From: Planctomycetota bacterium
GTDB lineage: Bacteria > Planctomycetota > Planctomycetia > Pirellulales > Pirellulaceae
Length of the DNA: 22,213 nucleotides
NCBI GenBank assembly: GCA_029259935.1
Contig: JAJDEH010000367.1
Coordinates: forward strand, 1 to 22,213
Reading direction: 5' to 3'
Shown: positions 1 to 7,696 of the stretch, piece by piece
Layout: every line of letters begins with the position of its first letter
How positions within the stretch are numbered: position 1 is the first letter of the stretch
Program-made: the position numbers and the translations under genes
Notes under the pieces: generated by a model
The model's database searches: none
What the model saw: only the letters and a program-made list of their open reading frames with translations
Told to the model about the DNA's origin: nothing

Positions 1-170
1 GATCGCTTCAACCGAACGACTGCCAAGCCTCCACTTCTCCTACCCTTCCCACTTCCCCATGAGTATCCCACCCGGTCAGTGCGATGGCGCTCACGTGCCG
101 CCTCTCGACGAAAATTCGCTAACACGCCGGGAGCTGCTGATCACGGTGCAAGCCAAAGCGGCGGTGCGCC

Positions 171-776
171 TCATCCCCCGCGGCTGTAGATATCCACCAG
201 AAACGCCGTCGCCTCACCCTCGCCGATGTTTTCAATCTTGTGAGGCACATCGGCGGGGTAGTGTGCGGAGTCGCCGTTTTCGAGTTCGCGGGATTCTTCG
301 CCCGACGTTAGCCGCACCTTGCCCGATTCGATGGACAGCAGCTCGCGAGTGCCTTCAAAGTGCGGCGCGCTCTCCAGCGAACCGCCGGGCTTCAAGGTCA
401 GTTCGTAAAATTCGACGTCCTTCTCTAGGTGCAATGGTGAGAGGGTTCGAATGCGGCAGTCTTTGTCGTCGCGGAACAGGGCCGAATCGTCGCCTTGCCG
501 AATGACATCGATCTTGGGCGAGACATTCGGCGTGTCCACCAAGTCGCCCAGACTCAAACCAAAAGCCTGAGCGATCCGAAAGGCGACCCCCAAGGTGGGG
601 TTCGCGGTCCCCCTCTCGATCTGGCTGATCATGGACCGGCTGACTCCGCTGAGCGACGCAAGCTGTTCGAGTGTCCAGCCCTTCTTGCTGCGCATCTCCT
701 TTACCCGTTCGCACACATGCTGGCTGAGCGGCTCGAACGCGGGCTCGGACGACGATTCGCTGCGGTTTTTCGACAT
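171..776 (-). CDS. XRE-family transcriptional regulator with C-terminal cupin domain
   Basis: A 201-residue cytoplasmic DNA-binding regulator. Residues about 18-78 form a Cro/CI-type helix-turn-helix, with the typical run GVSRSMISQIERGTANPT in the recognition-helix region. Residues about 120-197 form a cupin barrel (GGSLESAPHFEGTRE, then HYPADVPHKIEN) that in this family often senses a small ligand. The length of about 200 residues is usual for the XRE-cupin family. It is divergent from tdh-kbl across a 103-bp spacer, so it probably controls the threonine-degradation genes and itself; this is inferred from position. No Shine-Dalgarno sequence is visible before the ATG at 776, so the message could be leaderless or weakly translated. 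The effector cannot be read from the sequence; threonine, glycine or a related amino acid is a reasonable guess. Confidence 0.9.
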   Translation of the reverse strand: MSKNRSESSSEPAFEPLSQHVCERVKEMRSKKGWTLEQLASLSGVSRSMISQIERGTANPTLGVAFRIAQAFGLSLGDLVDTPNVSPKIDVIRQGDDSALFRDDKDCRIRTLSPLHLEKDVEFYELTLKPGGSLESAPHFEGTRELLSIESGKVRLTSGEESRELENGDSAHYPADVPHKIENIGEGEATAFLVDIYSRGG

Positions 777-788
777 TTGTTCAAAATA

Positions 789-804
789 CTAGAATTTGTT
801 CTTG
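789..804. promoter_or_regulatory. Candidate operator in the regulator/tdh divergent spacer
   Basis: CTAGAATTTGTTCTTG is an imperfect palindrome: arms CTAGAA and TTCTTG pair at five of six positions around a TTTG centre. An exact 8-bp direct repeat ATTTGTTC occurs at 775-782 and again at 794-801, 19 bp apart. The first copy overlaps the regulator start codon and the second lies inside the palindrome. The position fits a binding site for the divergent XRE-cupin regulator, since it touches the proposed -35 element of tdh. Function is inferred. Confidence 0.4.
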
Positions 805-829
805 TAAGCTGGAATTCCTGCCGTATAGT
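802..829 (+). promoter_or_regulatory. Candidate sigma70-type promoter for tdh-kbl
   Basis: TTGTAA at 802-807 is followed after 16 bp by TATAGT at 824-829. An overlapping TATAAT lies at 829-834 and is a second possible -10 box. Either would place transcription start about 35-50 bp before the tdh ATG at 880. The -35 element overlaps the candidate operator, which would suit repression. Confidence 0.4.
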
Positions 830-879
830 ATAATGGAACTGATGTCCATAATAAGAGAAAAACTGTTGGGAATGAGACA

Positions 880-2004
880 ATGACGGCTTTTCTTAATCGA
901 ACGATGCCCGCTCTAAAGAAGCTGAATGACGCTGCCGGTTTGACGTTGGTTGACGACGTGCCGGTGCCCAAAATTGGGCCTCGTGACGTCTTGGTAGCGG
1001 TCACGCATGCCGGAATCTGTGGCACCGACCGGCATATCTACGAATGGGATGCCTGGAGCAAGAGCCGCGTGCCGTTGGGAGTGACGACGGGCCACGAGTT
1101 TGTTGGCCGGGTGGTGGCGGTGGGCGACGCGGTTCGGCGGACGTCGGTGGGCGAGCGAGTCAGTGCCGAAGGGCATATTGGGTGCGGAATTTGTGAGCCT
1201 TGCCGCACGGGTAACGGCCACATCTGTGATCGGGTGGACATCATTGGCATTGATCGCGACGGCTGTTTCGCTCCGTTCGTCTCGGTGCCGGAGGAAAACA
1301 TTTGGCCGGTGCATGTCGACATTCCCGACCACGTCGCCGCGGTTTTCGATCCGCTGGGAAACGCGATGCACACGGTGATGGCGGCGGGCGTCAGCGGGCG
1401 CAGTGTTCTGATTACCGGTGTTGGAATCATCGGGCTGATGGCGGTGACCGTCGCTCGCGCGGCGGGTGCCGGAAAGATCTTGGTCAGCGATGTCGATCCT
1501 CGTCGGCTGGACCTGGCCAAGGAACTCGGTGCCGACCATGCGTATCTCTCCTCGGATACCAATTGGCCCCTGCATGCTCGCGCCGCGACGGGCGGGGCGG
1601 GCCCCGAAGTGTTGCTGGAAATGAGCGGCCATCCAACCGCCATTCAACAAGGTTTCGCGGCACTGCGCAACGGCGGTACGGCGGCTTTGCTTGGCATTCC
1701 TTCTCAGCCGGTGCCGATCGATTTGCCGAACGACATCATCTTCAAGGGCGCGACCGTGTTGGGCATTAACGGGCGTCGCATGTTTGAAACATGGTACCAA
1801 GTCGAAAGCTTCGTGCTTTCCGGCCGCCTGGATCTGGAACCCATCATCACCCACGAAATCGATATGGAAGACTTCGAAGATGGATTTCGGATGATGCAGT
1901 CGGGCGAAGCGATCAAGGTCGTGATGAGAATTCCCCACGAAGGCAACCAGAAATGCCCAACCAAAGTTTCGACGAACGTTGCAGCCAGCTTCTCGGATCA
2001 TTAG
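880..2004 (+). CDS. tdh: L-threonine 3-dehydrogenase
   Basis: NAD-dependent zinc alcohol dehydrogenase-family enzyme that oxidises L-threonine to 2-amino-3-ketobutyrate in the cytoplasm. Visible features are the catalytic-zinc region ICGTDRHIY (Cys47) and GHE (His72, Glu73), structural-zinc cysteines 102, 105, 108 and 116, and a Rossmann motif GVGIIG at 180-185. FKGATVLGINGRRMFETWY resembles the E. coli enzyme closely. The family start aligns better with Met9 (ATG at 904); neither start has a good ribosome-binding site, so the longer form is given. The C-terminus runs about 25 residues past the usual family end (about 341 residues in E. coli) and reads through the first 52 bp of kbl in another frame. 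Co-transcribed with kbl. Confidence 0.95.
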   Translation: MTAFLNRTMPALKKLNDAAGLTLVDDVPVPKIGPRDVLVAVTHAGICGTDRHIYEWDAWSKSRVPLGVTTGHEFVGRVVAVGDAVRRTSVGERVSAEGHIGCGICEPCRTGNGHICDRVDIIGIDRDGCFAPFVSVPEENIWPVHVDIPDHVAAVFDPLGNAMHTVMAAGVSGRSVLITGVGIIGLMAVTVARAAGAGKILVSDVDPRRLDLAKELGADHAYLSSDTNWPLHARAATGGAGPEVLLEMSGHPTAIQQGFAALRNGGTAALLGIPSQPVPIDLPNDIIFKGATVLGINGRRMFETWYQVESFVLSGRLDLEPIITHEIDMEDFEDGFRMMQSGEAIKVVMRIPHEGNQKCPTKVSTNVAASFSDH

Positions 2005-3128
2005 AAGCCTCGGGCCAGCGCAAGCCCTTCTACACGCTGCTTGGGCCGATGGCTCCGGTTGTCAAGATCGACGGCCTGGGTGACGTGCTGGTGTTGTGTT
2101 CGAACAACTATCTTGGGCTGGCCGATCATCCAGAGGTCATCGCGGCCGGCGTTCAGGGATTGCGCGAATATGGTGGTGGGACCGCGTCGGTGCGATTCAT
2201 CTGCGGCACATTGCAATGCCACCGAGAATTGGAGGCCACCATTGCACGCTTCGTGGGCACGGAGTCGTCGTTGACTTATGTAAGCTGCTGGAACGCGAAC
2301 GAAGCCGTCTTTCCCACGTTGGCCGGTCCGGAAGACGCCGTGCTGTCGGATGAATTGAACCACGCCAGCATCATCGATTCGATTCGACTGGTCGGCAAGA
2401 CCGTGGAAAAGGCCGTTTATAAGCACAGCGATTTGGACGATCTCGAGACCAAGCTGAAGCAATTTGAGAACAAGGCGTGCCGCTGGGTGGTGACCGACGG
2501 GGTCTTCAGCATGGAAGGCGACGTGGCGAACTTGCCAGGTCTTTTGGATCTGTGCCGAAAATACGAAGCCATGTTGGTGTTGGACGATTCGCACGGCATT
2601 GGCGTCTTGGGAACCACGGGGCGAGGAGCGCCCGAGCATTTCGATTGCTTGGGGCAAATTGATGTCATTACCGGAACGCTGGGCAAGGCGTTGGGCGGCG
2701 CGGCGGGCGGATACGTCGCGGCTTCGAAGCGAGCGATTGACGTCTTGGAACAAAGAGCGCGGCCCAGCCTGTTTTCGAACGCCTTGCCAGCCACCGTCGC
2801 CTTCAGCGCGCGCAAAGCGATCGAGATCGTGGAGAATGAACCCGAACGGGTCGCTCGACTGCACAACAACGTCGCCACGATGCGAACCGGTTTGGCCGAT
2901 TTAGGTTTTGAGTGTCCCGCGTCGCCGAGCGCCATCATTCCCATCATGATCGGCGACGAAGCCGAAGCCATTGCCAAGAGCAAGCGACTGCTGGAGCTGG
3001 GCATCATGGTGATCGGGTTTGGCTTTCCAGTAGTTCCCAAAGGCGAGGCGCGCCTGCGAGTGCAAGTCTCGGCGGCGCTCGAGCCATCGCATATTGAAAA
3101 GATCCTTGGCGCGTTTGCCAGCCTCTAG
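1953..3128 (+). CDS. kbl: Glycine C-acetyltransferase (2-amino-3-ketobutyrate CoA ligase)
   Basis: A 391-residue PLP-dependent alpha-oxoamine synthase. It cleaves 2-amino-3-ketobutyrate with CoA to glycine and acetyl-CoA, the second step after Tdh. NNYLGLADHP, ASVRFICGT, NHASIID, DDSHGIG (212-214 near PLP) and TGTLGKALGGAAGGY, with the PLP lysine at about 245, match the E. coli enzyme almost position by position; the C-terminal PVVPKGEARLRVQVSAA is also conserved. The ATG at 1953 is chosen because it gives the family length and is preceded by GAAGG at 1939-1943 with 9-nt spacing. The reading frame stays open upstream inside tdh, but that part is not homologous. The 52-bp overlap with tdh suggests translational coupling. 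Confidence 0.96.
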   Translation: MPNQSFDERCSQLLGSLEASGQRKPFYTLLGPMAPVVKIDGLGDVLVLCSNNYLGLADHPEVIAAGVQGLREYGGGTASVRFICGTLQCHRELEATIARFVGTESSLTYVSCWNANEAVFPTLAGPEDAVLSDELNHASIIDSIRLVGKTVEKAVYKHSDLDDLETKLKQFENKACRWVVTDGVFSMEGDVANLPGLLDLCRKYEAMLVLDDSHGIGVLGTTGRGAPEHFDCLGQIDVITGTLGKALGGAAGGYVAASKRAIDVLEQRARPSLFSNALPATVAFSARKAIEIVENEPERVARLHNNVATMRTGLADLGFECPASPSAIIPIMIGDEAEAIAKSKRLLELGIMVIGFGFPVVPKGEARLRVQVSAALEPSHIEKILGAFASL

Positions 3129-3283
3129 CAATAGCGCCTCAGCCGCCAGTCGCCGACTCCTGTAACTAGCTCGTCGTCGCCCTGGTCACCCCGGACGTTG
3201 TCTCTTCTCCCGTCGTCGACTGCACACCCGATTGCCGTGACAGAAAACGACGGACCTCTGATCCGAGGCACCACTTCATCTGG

Positions 3284-4960
3284 CTACTGAGACACCCGCC
3301 AGCGAGTGTTAAACAGCCAAATCATGGCAAGCAGCAACATCAGGTTCAAAGCAACGCTGAACGTCAGATAGGCCAGGAACATGAACCACTCTTGAGGCAT
3401 GTATCCAAGAACCATATTTTCGCCTTGATAGGCGGCGGCAAAGCGGTCGGGGTCTTGCCCGTCGTCGACATGCAACGGGACGTTGAATGCGGCGGCAAAA
3501 GGGCTGCTGAAAGCGCTCGCTTTGACGTAAGCCGTCGTGGGATCATCGGGGAAGAATGTCGTCGCGAAATAGTTCGTGGCCAGCGGCACGCAATACAACA
3601 CCAGAATGATCAAATAAGAAGCCATCAGGCTGATTGACGTCTTGCGAACCAGCACCGAACAAAACAGCGCCACCATGGCAGTCGTCAGACAGCTAACCGC
3701 CACGATAATCAGGTAAGCGATGATCGCAAGAAAGTTCGTCCAATAAGCCATGACCATCAGGCAAGCCAAGGCGACGGGCCACAGCAAGAACATCGTCAGC
3801 ACGCTGGAAACGCGCAAACCGGCGATCAGCTTGCCCCACAAGATCTGCCAGGGAGTTATGGTTGTCGTCAACAGCAGGTCGAGCGTTTCGCGTTCCCGCT
3901 CGCTGGTCACACTGCCCGCGGAAAACACGGGACCCACCAGCATGTTAAACATGACGACATAGCCGATATACCACGGAGCCAACCGGGGAAAGATATACAG
4001 GCAGGCCGCCATCAGTGGAATTGCCAACAACATGCTGACTTGAATCACCAACCGCAGCATCAATGTGCCTTGGCTGAAAATCTCGCTGCGAATTTCTTTG
4101 TCGTAGACTGGATTCGCGCCGTCCTCCATCAACGTTTCCCGTTTGGGCGGGGCGAACAATTTATCGGGAAACTGATCGCGTTGTATCACCAGGCCGACGG
4201 CCTGCTGCGCTTCCTCGTCCAAGTCGACAACTTCTTTTCCTTCGCTGCCCACATCCGGTGGATGCAGCAGGCGGGCGCTGGTATTGAAGAACAGGGCGAT
4301 GCAAATCGCCGCGCCGACGCCCGGCAACAATGTCACGGTAAGCACCAACCGAAACGTGCCGAAGTCGCCAAGCCAATACCACAGCAGTACACCCATCAGC
4401 GCCAATGGCAGGATCAACAAATAGGAAACCACCAAGGACGCCGCCGTCCGCTGGAAATAGCTGCTGCAGGCAACGCTGATCGTGCCAAAGGTGACGACGG
4501 AAATGAACAATCCAAAGTAGGCCGCCAGCACCTCCGACGGGTGGACTCCACCCAACGGCAGACAGAGCATGACGATCGGCAGCGACGCAAAAATCAGCGC
4601 TCCCAAATGGGCCAACGAGGCGAGCAACTTGCCCAACACAATGGCCGAAGGCCGGAGCGGACTGGCCAGCAACATTTCGTAGGTCTTGCGTTCTTTCTCG
4701 CCAGTGATTGTGCCAGCCGCGAAACTTGGTGCCATCAACGCGGCCAGGATGTACTGCCCCAAAAAGAACAAATCGACGAGATTTCGAGCCGCCCCCTGGC
4801 TGCTGTCGGTACTCAGATCCAGTTTGGCGTCTTGCGGCCAGGCGAAATAGATCACCGCGCCCAACACCGCTTGATACAACAACAACAGCACGAACGCCCG
4901 CGACATCCGCAGATTAACCAAGAGCTCGCGCTGAAGAACCGGGTTTTCGACCAAATACAT
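3284..4960 (-). CDS. ABC-2 type transporter permease, internally duplicated
   Basis: A 558-residue polytopic inner-membrane protein. Two ABC-2 permease halves are visible. Each carries the same signature after its first membrane segments: TGEKERKTYEMLLASPLRP followed by GKLLASL in the first half, and TSERERETLDLLLTTTITP followed by GKLIAGL in the second. Each half then has a cluster of hydrophobic segments. Between them, residues about 230-285 are charged and probably cytosolic. Such proteins act with an ATPase subunit, but no ATPase gene lies in this window, so substrate and direction are unknown. It is convergent with kbl and divergent from the small protein starting at 5136. No clear Shine-Dalgarno sequence precedes the ATG at 4960. 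Confidence 0.88.
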   Translation of the reverse strand: MYLVENPVLQRELLVNLRMSRAFVLLLLYQAVLGAVIYFAWPQDAKLDLSTDSSQGAARNLVDLFFLGQYILAALMAPSFAAGTITGEKERKTYEMLLASPLRPSAIVLGKLLASLAHLGALIFASLPIVMLCLPLGGVHPSEVLAAYFGLFISVVTFGTISVACSSYFQRTAASLVVSYLLILPLALMGVLLWYWLGDFGTFRLVLTVTLLPGVGAAICIALFFNTSARLLHPPDVGSEGKEVVDLDEEAQQAVGLVIQRDQFPDKLFAPPKRETLMEDGANPVYDKEIRSEIFSQGTLMLRLVIQVSMLLAIPLMAACLYIFPRLAPWYIGYVVMFNMLVGPVFSAGSVTSERERETLDLLLTTTITPWQILWGKLIAGLRVSSVLTMFLLWPVALACLMVMAYWTNFLAIIAYLIIVAVSCLTTAMVALFCSVLVRKTSISLMASYLIILVLYCVPLATNYFATTFFPDDPTTAYVKASAFSSPFAAAFNVPLHVDDGQDPDRFAAAYQGENMVLGYMPQEWFMFLAYLTFSVALNLMLLLAMIWLFNTRWRVSQ

Positions 4961-5135
4961 GCCAGCATTCTAACGCAAACTGCTCGCGGCATGCGAGCAG
5001 TTGGGGTCCGGGTTGGGCGGATTTCTAGACAAGTGAGTTGATAACCTCAATCCGCGGACCGGCACTTCATTTTTCGTGGTTCGGGCGGTAGGATGCCGGA
5101 ACAGATTGGCATTTCCCATTAGAAGGCACTCGTCG

Positions 5136-5573
5136 ATGAGCTCCCACCAGCAAACCCCTTTTCAGCCACCCACCGGCCCACAACAGCCCGCCAAGTCATC
5201 CAAAAAGATGCTGTGGATAATTTTGGGGATAAGTGGGGGGATGATTCTATTGTGCTGTGGCGGATGTGGAATTGCTCTATGGTTTGGCACGGGCATGTTG
5301 TCCAACGAGGCGCGGAAGCATCTTGCCACTAATGACCAAGTCTTGGAAGAAATCGGCCCAATAGAGAGTGTCTCGCTCAATGCTGGCAAGATTTCTAGTG
5401 AGACTGAGAAGAATCCGGGCAGCAGCGTTCTCGTATTTGACGTGGTTGGAGCCGACGGTTCCGGCGAAGCCATTGCCACGATGCCGCAGCAGCAACAACA
5501 ACCTGGCCAGATGTTTGAAAAGTTGGTCTTCAGAAACTCGTCGGGCGAAGAATTTGAGGTCCCAGTCAACTGA
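5136..5573 (+). CDS. Small single-pass membrane protein, possibly Coa1-like
   Basis: A 145-residue protein that I do not firmly recognise. The N-terminus is Pro/Gln-rich (residues 1-20) and followed by KSSKK and one membrane span, about residues 26-50, containing the unusual Cys/Gly run LLCCGGCGIALWF. The C-terminal part of about 85 residues (from NDQVLEEIGPIESV through VLVFDVVGADGSGEAI) loosely recalls the cytochrome-oxidase assembly factor Coa1 fold, in which short gap-rich strands follow a single anchor; this is a weak guess. A Q-rich stretch (QQQQQPGQ) lies near the end. The ATG at 5136 is chosen because AGAAGG at 5121-5126 precedes it with 9-nt spacing; the frame is open upstream to 5076. 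Confidence 0.75.
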   Translation: MSSHQQTPFQPPTGPQQPAKSSKKMLWIILGISGGMILLCCGGCGIALWFGTGMLSNEARKHLATNDQVLEEIGPIESVSLNAGKISSETEKNPGSSVLVFDVVGADGSGEAIATMPQQQQQPGQMFEKLVFRNSSGEEFEVPVN

Positions 5574-5650
5574 CTCCCACAAATTCACGGCGGGTGGAGT
5601 CCTCGTTCCAGCCGGGTGGATTTCGCGCTAAACGCTCGCCGCGCGTCGAT

Positions 5651-5666
5651 GTGCTAGCGTCAGCAC
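5651..5666. repeat. Short intergenic palindrome
   Basis: GTGCTAGCGTCAGCAC forms a 5-bp stem (GTGCT/AGCAC) with a 6-nt loop. It lies 77 bp after the small membrane protein stop and 130 bp before the next start. There is no T-run, so it is not a typical intrinsic terminator. It may be one copy of a dispersed palindromic repeat or a weak RNA hairpin. Confidence 0.3.
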
Positions 5667-5795
5667 GCTCGTTGCTGAGGTTGATCTGCGTTGATTTCAC
5701 GCCTGTCCGATATACTGTTCGGAAGCGGGAACGATTTCTTTGCGCCCCGCGTACTGCTCATACGTGTCAAGTCTGATTTCATGAGGAGACCGAGT

Positions 5796-7472
5796 ATGGC
5801 CGAGCAGCAGACCTTGCTGGATGACGGGGAAATCTCTTTTGTGGAAGCGGAAGTTTTGCCAGAGCCTGTTCGGCACTTACCCCCATCCGAGAAATTCATC
5901 TCCTCGAGTCCCCCGCCCGTTGCGCTCCCGGTCCCGTCACGGCCGCCCATCGTAACGCGACAAATCCTGGCGGTCGCCTTACTCGTGATGCTCTGCGACT
6001 TGACGATCTACCGTGGCCACGGATTTGCCGGTTGCGCGGTACTGTTTCTCGTGGCACCCCTGCTGCTGGCGCTAGGAGCGGCCCGCTTCCGATTGGATGG
6101 CAAACAAATCCTGATCGCCACGATGTTGGTCCTCTTGTCGGCGAAGTTGCTGTGGCTTGGTTCCTCGCTGCTGGTCTTCGCGGGCTTCGCGCTGCTCGTA
6201 TCGCTGGCCATGGCTCTTTCGGGACACAGGCCGTACATCCTGGAACTGGCCGCGTTCGCCGGGCAATCGTTCGTGGCGGGAGCGTGGTTCGTGCAAGATT
6301 GTCGAGGGTCGGTGAACCGGTTTGGCGCGCCGCTGGCGAGGCTGCCGTGGTTGAGCGTGATTTTGCCCGCCGCGGCGTTGGTTGTCTTTGGCGGGATCTT
6401 TATCTTGGCGAATCCAGATTTGGTGAGCCAATTCTCGCAAAGCTGCCAACAAATGTTGAACAGCCTGGGCGATTGGCTCACGACATTTTCTCCATTGGAA
6501 ATCATCTTTTGGATGTTCGCCGCCTGGATCAGCATGGGACTGTTGCGGCCGGTTCTCAAGCTGCCGTTGTTCGAGCAACCTTCAGTACCCGCCGAACGTG
6601 ACCGCCCGCCGGCAGCGGCACCTTTGTACTCGGCGTTTCGCAATACGTTGATCGCGGTCATCGGGTTGTTTGCCGCATACTTGGCGTTTGAGTTCGCGAC
6701 GCTTTGGTTTCGCCAGTTTCCCGAGGGCTTTTACTACGCCGGATACGCGCATGAGGGCGCGGCTTGGCTGACCGTGGCCTTGGCCCTGGCGACACTGGTC
6801 TTGTCGCTGGTGTTCCGCGGGCGCGTCCTGCGCGACGAGCGATTGCCCATGCTGAAGAAACTGGCGTGGATTTGGTCCTTTCAGAATTTCATCCTGGCGG
6901 CAGCCGTCTTCAATCGCATGTTCATCTACATCGATTTCAACGGCATGACAAGAATGCGAGTCGTGGGGCTGTTTGGAATCTTCACCGTGGTCTGCGGCTT
7001 CATGTTGGTGATTTGGAAGATCAAACAACAACGCAATTTTCTGTGGCTTGTCCGACAGCACTTATGGACGTTGGCCTTCGCCATCTACTTATTCGCGTTA
7101 ACGCCCGTCGATACCTTGGTCCATCGTTACAACGTGCGCCGGATCATGGCCGGCGAACTGGCTCCGGTGGTGCAAATCACCGAGCATCCCGTTAGCACTG
7201 AAGGAATCTTGGTCCTAAGCCCGCTACTGGATTGCGAGAACGAGATCATTCGCGAGGGGATGCGGGCCATGTTGGCCGATCGCGAAATGATGGCAGCCGA
7301 AACACGGGCGTCGTGCCAGCTCAAGGGTTGGACCACGGTTCAGCTCGCCGACCAAAGGATGTCGCGCCAGTTTTCCCGAAACAACCATCTGTGGTCGGAG
7401 TATCAGGCCGACGACCAGAAACGCACCGAAACTTGGGAACGGTTTCGTGAGTATGCCTATCAGTGGTACTAA
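5796..7472 (+). CDS. DUF4153/DUF4173-like polytopic membrane protein
   Basis: A 558-residue integral membrane protein of unknown function. After a soluble, Pro-rich N-terminus of about 50 residues come roughly ten to twelve hydrophobic segments up to about residue 450. The region AAVFNRMFIYIDFNGMTRMR, followed by RVVGLFGIF, is characteristic of the DUF4153/DUF4173 group. The C-terminal 110 residues are soluble and charged, ending in YAYQWY. The ATG at 5796 is chosen because GAGGAG at 5783-5788 precedes it with 7-nt spacing; the frame is open upstream to 5691. The preceding gene is on the same strand but 222 bp away, so it probably has its own promoter. Some family members sit beside two-component genes, but none is present here. 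Confidence 0.8.
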   Translation: MAEQQTLLDDGEISFVEAEVLPEPVRHLPPSEKFISSSPPPVALPVPSRPPIVTRQILAVALLVMLCDLTIYRGHGFAGCAVLFLVAPLLLALGAARFRLDGKQILIATMLVLLSAKLLWLGSSLLVFAGFALLVSLAMALSGHRPYILELAAFAGQSFVAGAWFVQDCRGSVNRFGAPLARLPWLSVILPAAALVVFGGIFILANPDLVSQFSQSCQQMLNSLGDWLTTFSPLEIIFWMFAAWISMGLLRPVLKLPLFEQPSVPAERDRPPAAAPLYSAFRNTLIAVIGLFAAYLAFEFATLWFRQFPEGFYYAGYAHEGAAWLTVALALATLVLSLVFRGRVLRDERLPMLKKLAWIWSFQNFILAAAVFNRMFIYIDFNGMTRMRVVGLFGIFTVVCGFMLVIWKIKQQRNFLWLVRQHLWTLAFAIYLFALTPVDTLVHRYNVRRIMAGELAPVVQITEHPVSTEGILVLSPLLDCENEIIREGMRAMLADREMMAAETRASCQLKGWTTVQLADQRMSRQFSRNNHLWSEYQADDQKRTETWERFREYAYQWY

Positions 7473-7696
7473 GGGATGGCATGCTCCGCTCAACTGAGAG
7501 ATCATGAAACCCCTCATAAGTGCTATCTGCCATCATTGCTCAGCAGAACTTTTTCTCTTTCTGAGTGTTGAATGCTGCTGGGTAGAATTGGTGTTACGGC
7601 GACCGGTTCTCAATACTGGCAGTCGTCTTTTTTTGAAACAGGCGGCCAAGTCGTGACCATTAGTTGTGAATGATTCGCCCGCCCCTGGGCGTCGAC

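Noticed and set aside
59..505. A 148-codon plus-strand frame at the left edge
   Set aside because: Most of it is antisense to the XRE-cupin gene and the translation is Arg-rich without domains. I see nothing else convincing in bases 1-170.
913..2001. A 362-codon open frame antisense to tdh
   Set aside because: It overlaps a confidently identified enzyme and its translation is rich in His and Arg without domains, as expected of a shadow frame.
3129..3283. A possible terminator between convergent kbl and the ABC permease
   Set aside because: Only a 4-bp stem (CCTC/GAGG, about 3254-3267) was found and no T-run, too weak to report.
4040..5041. A 333-codon open frame antisense to the ABC permease
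   Set aside because: Its Gln/Arg/His-rich translation is the complement of hydrophobic membrane codons; no domain is visible.
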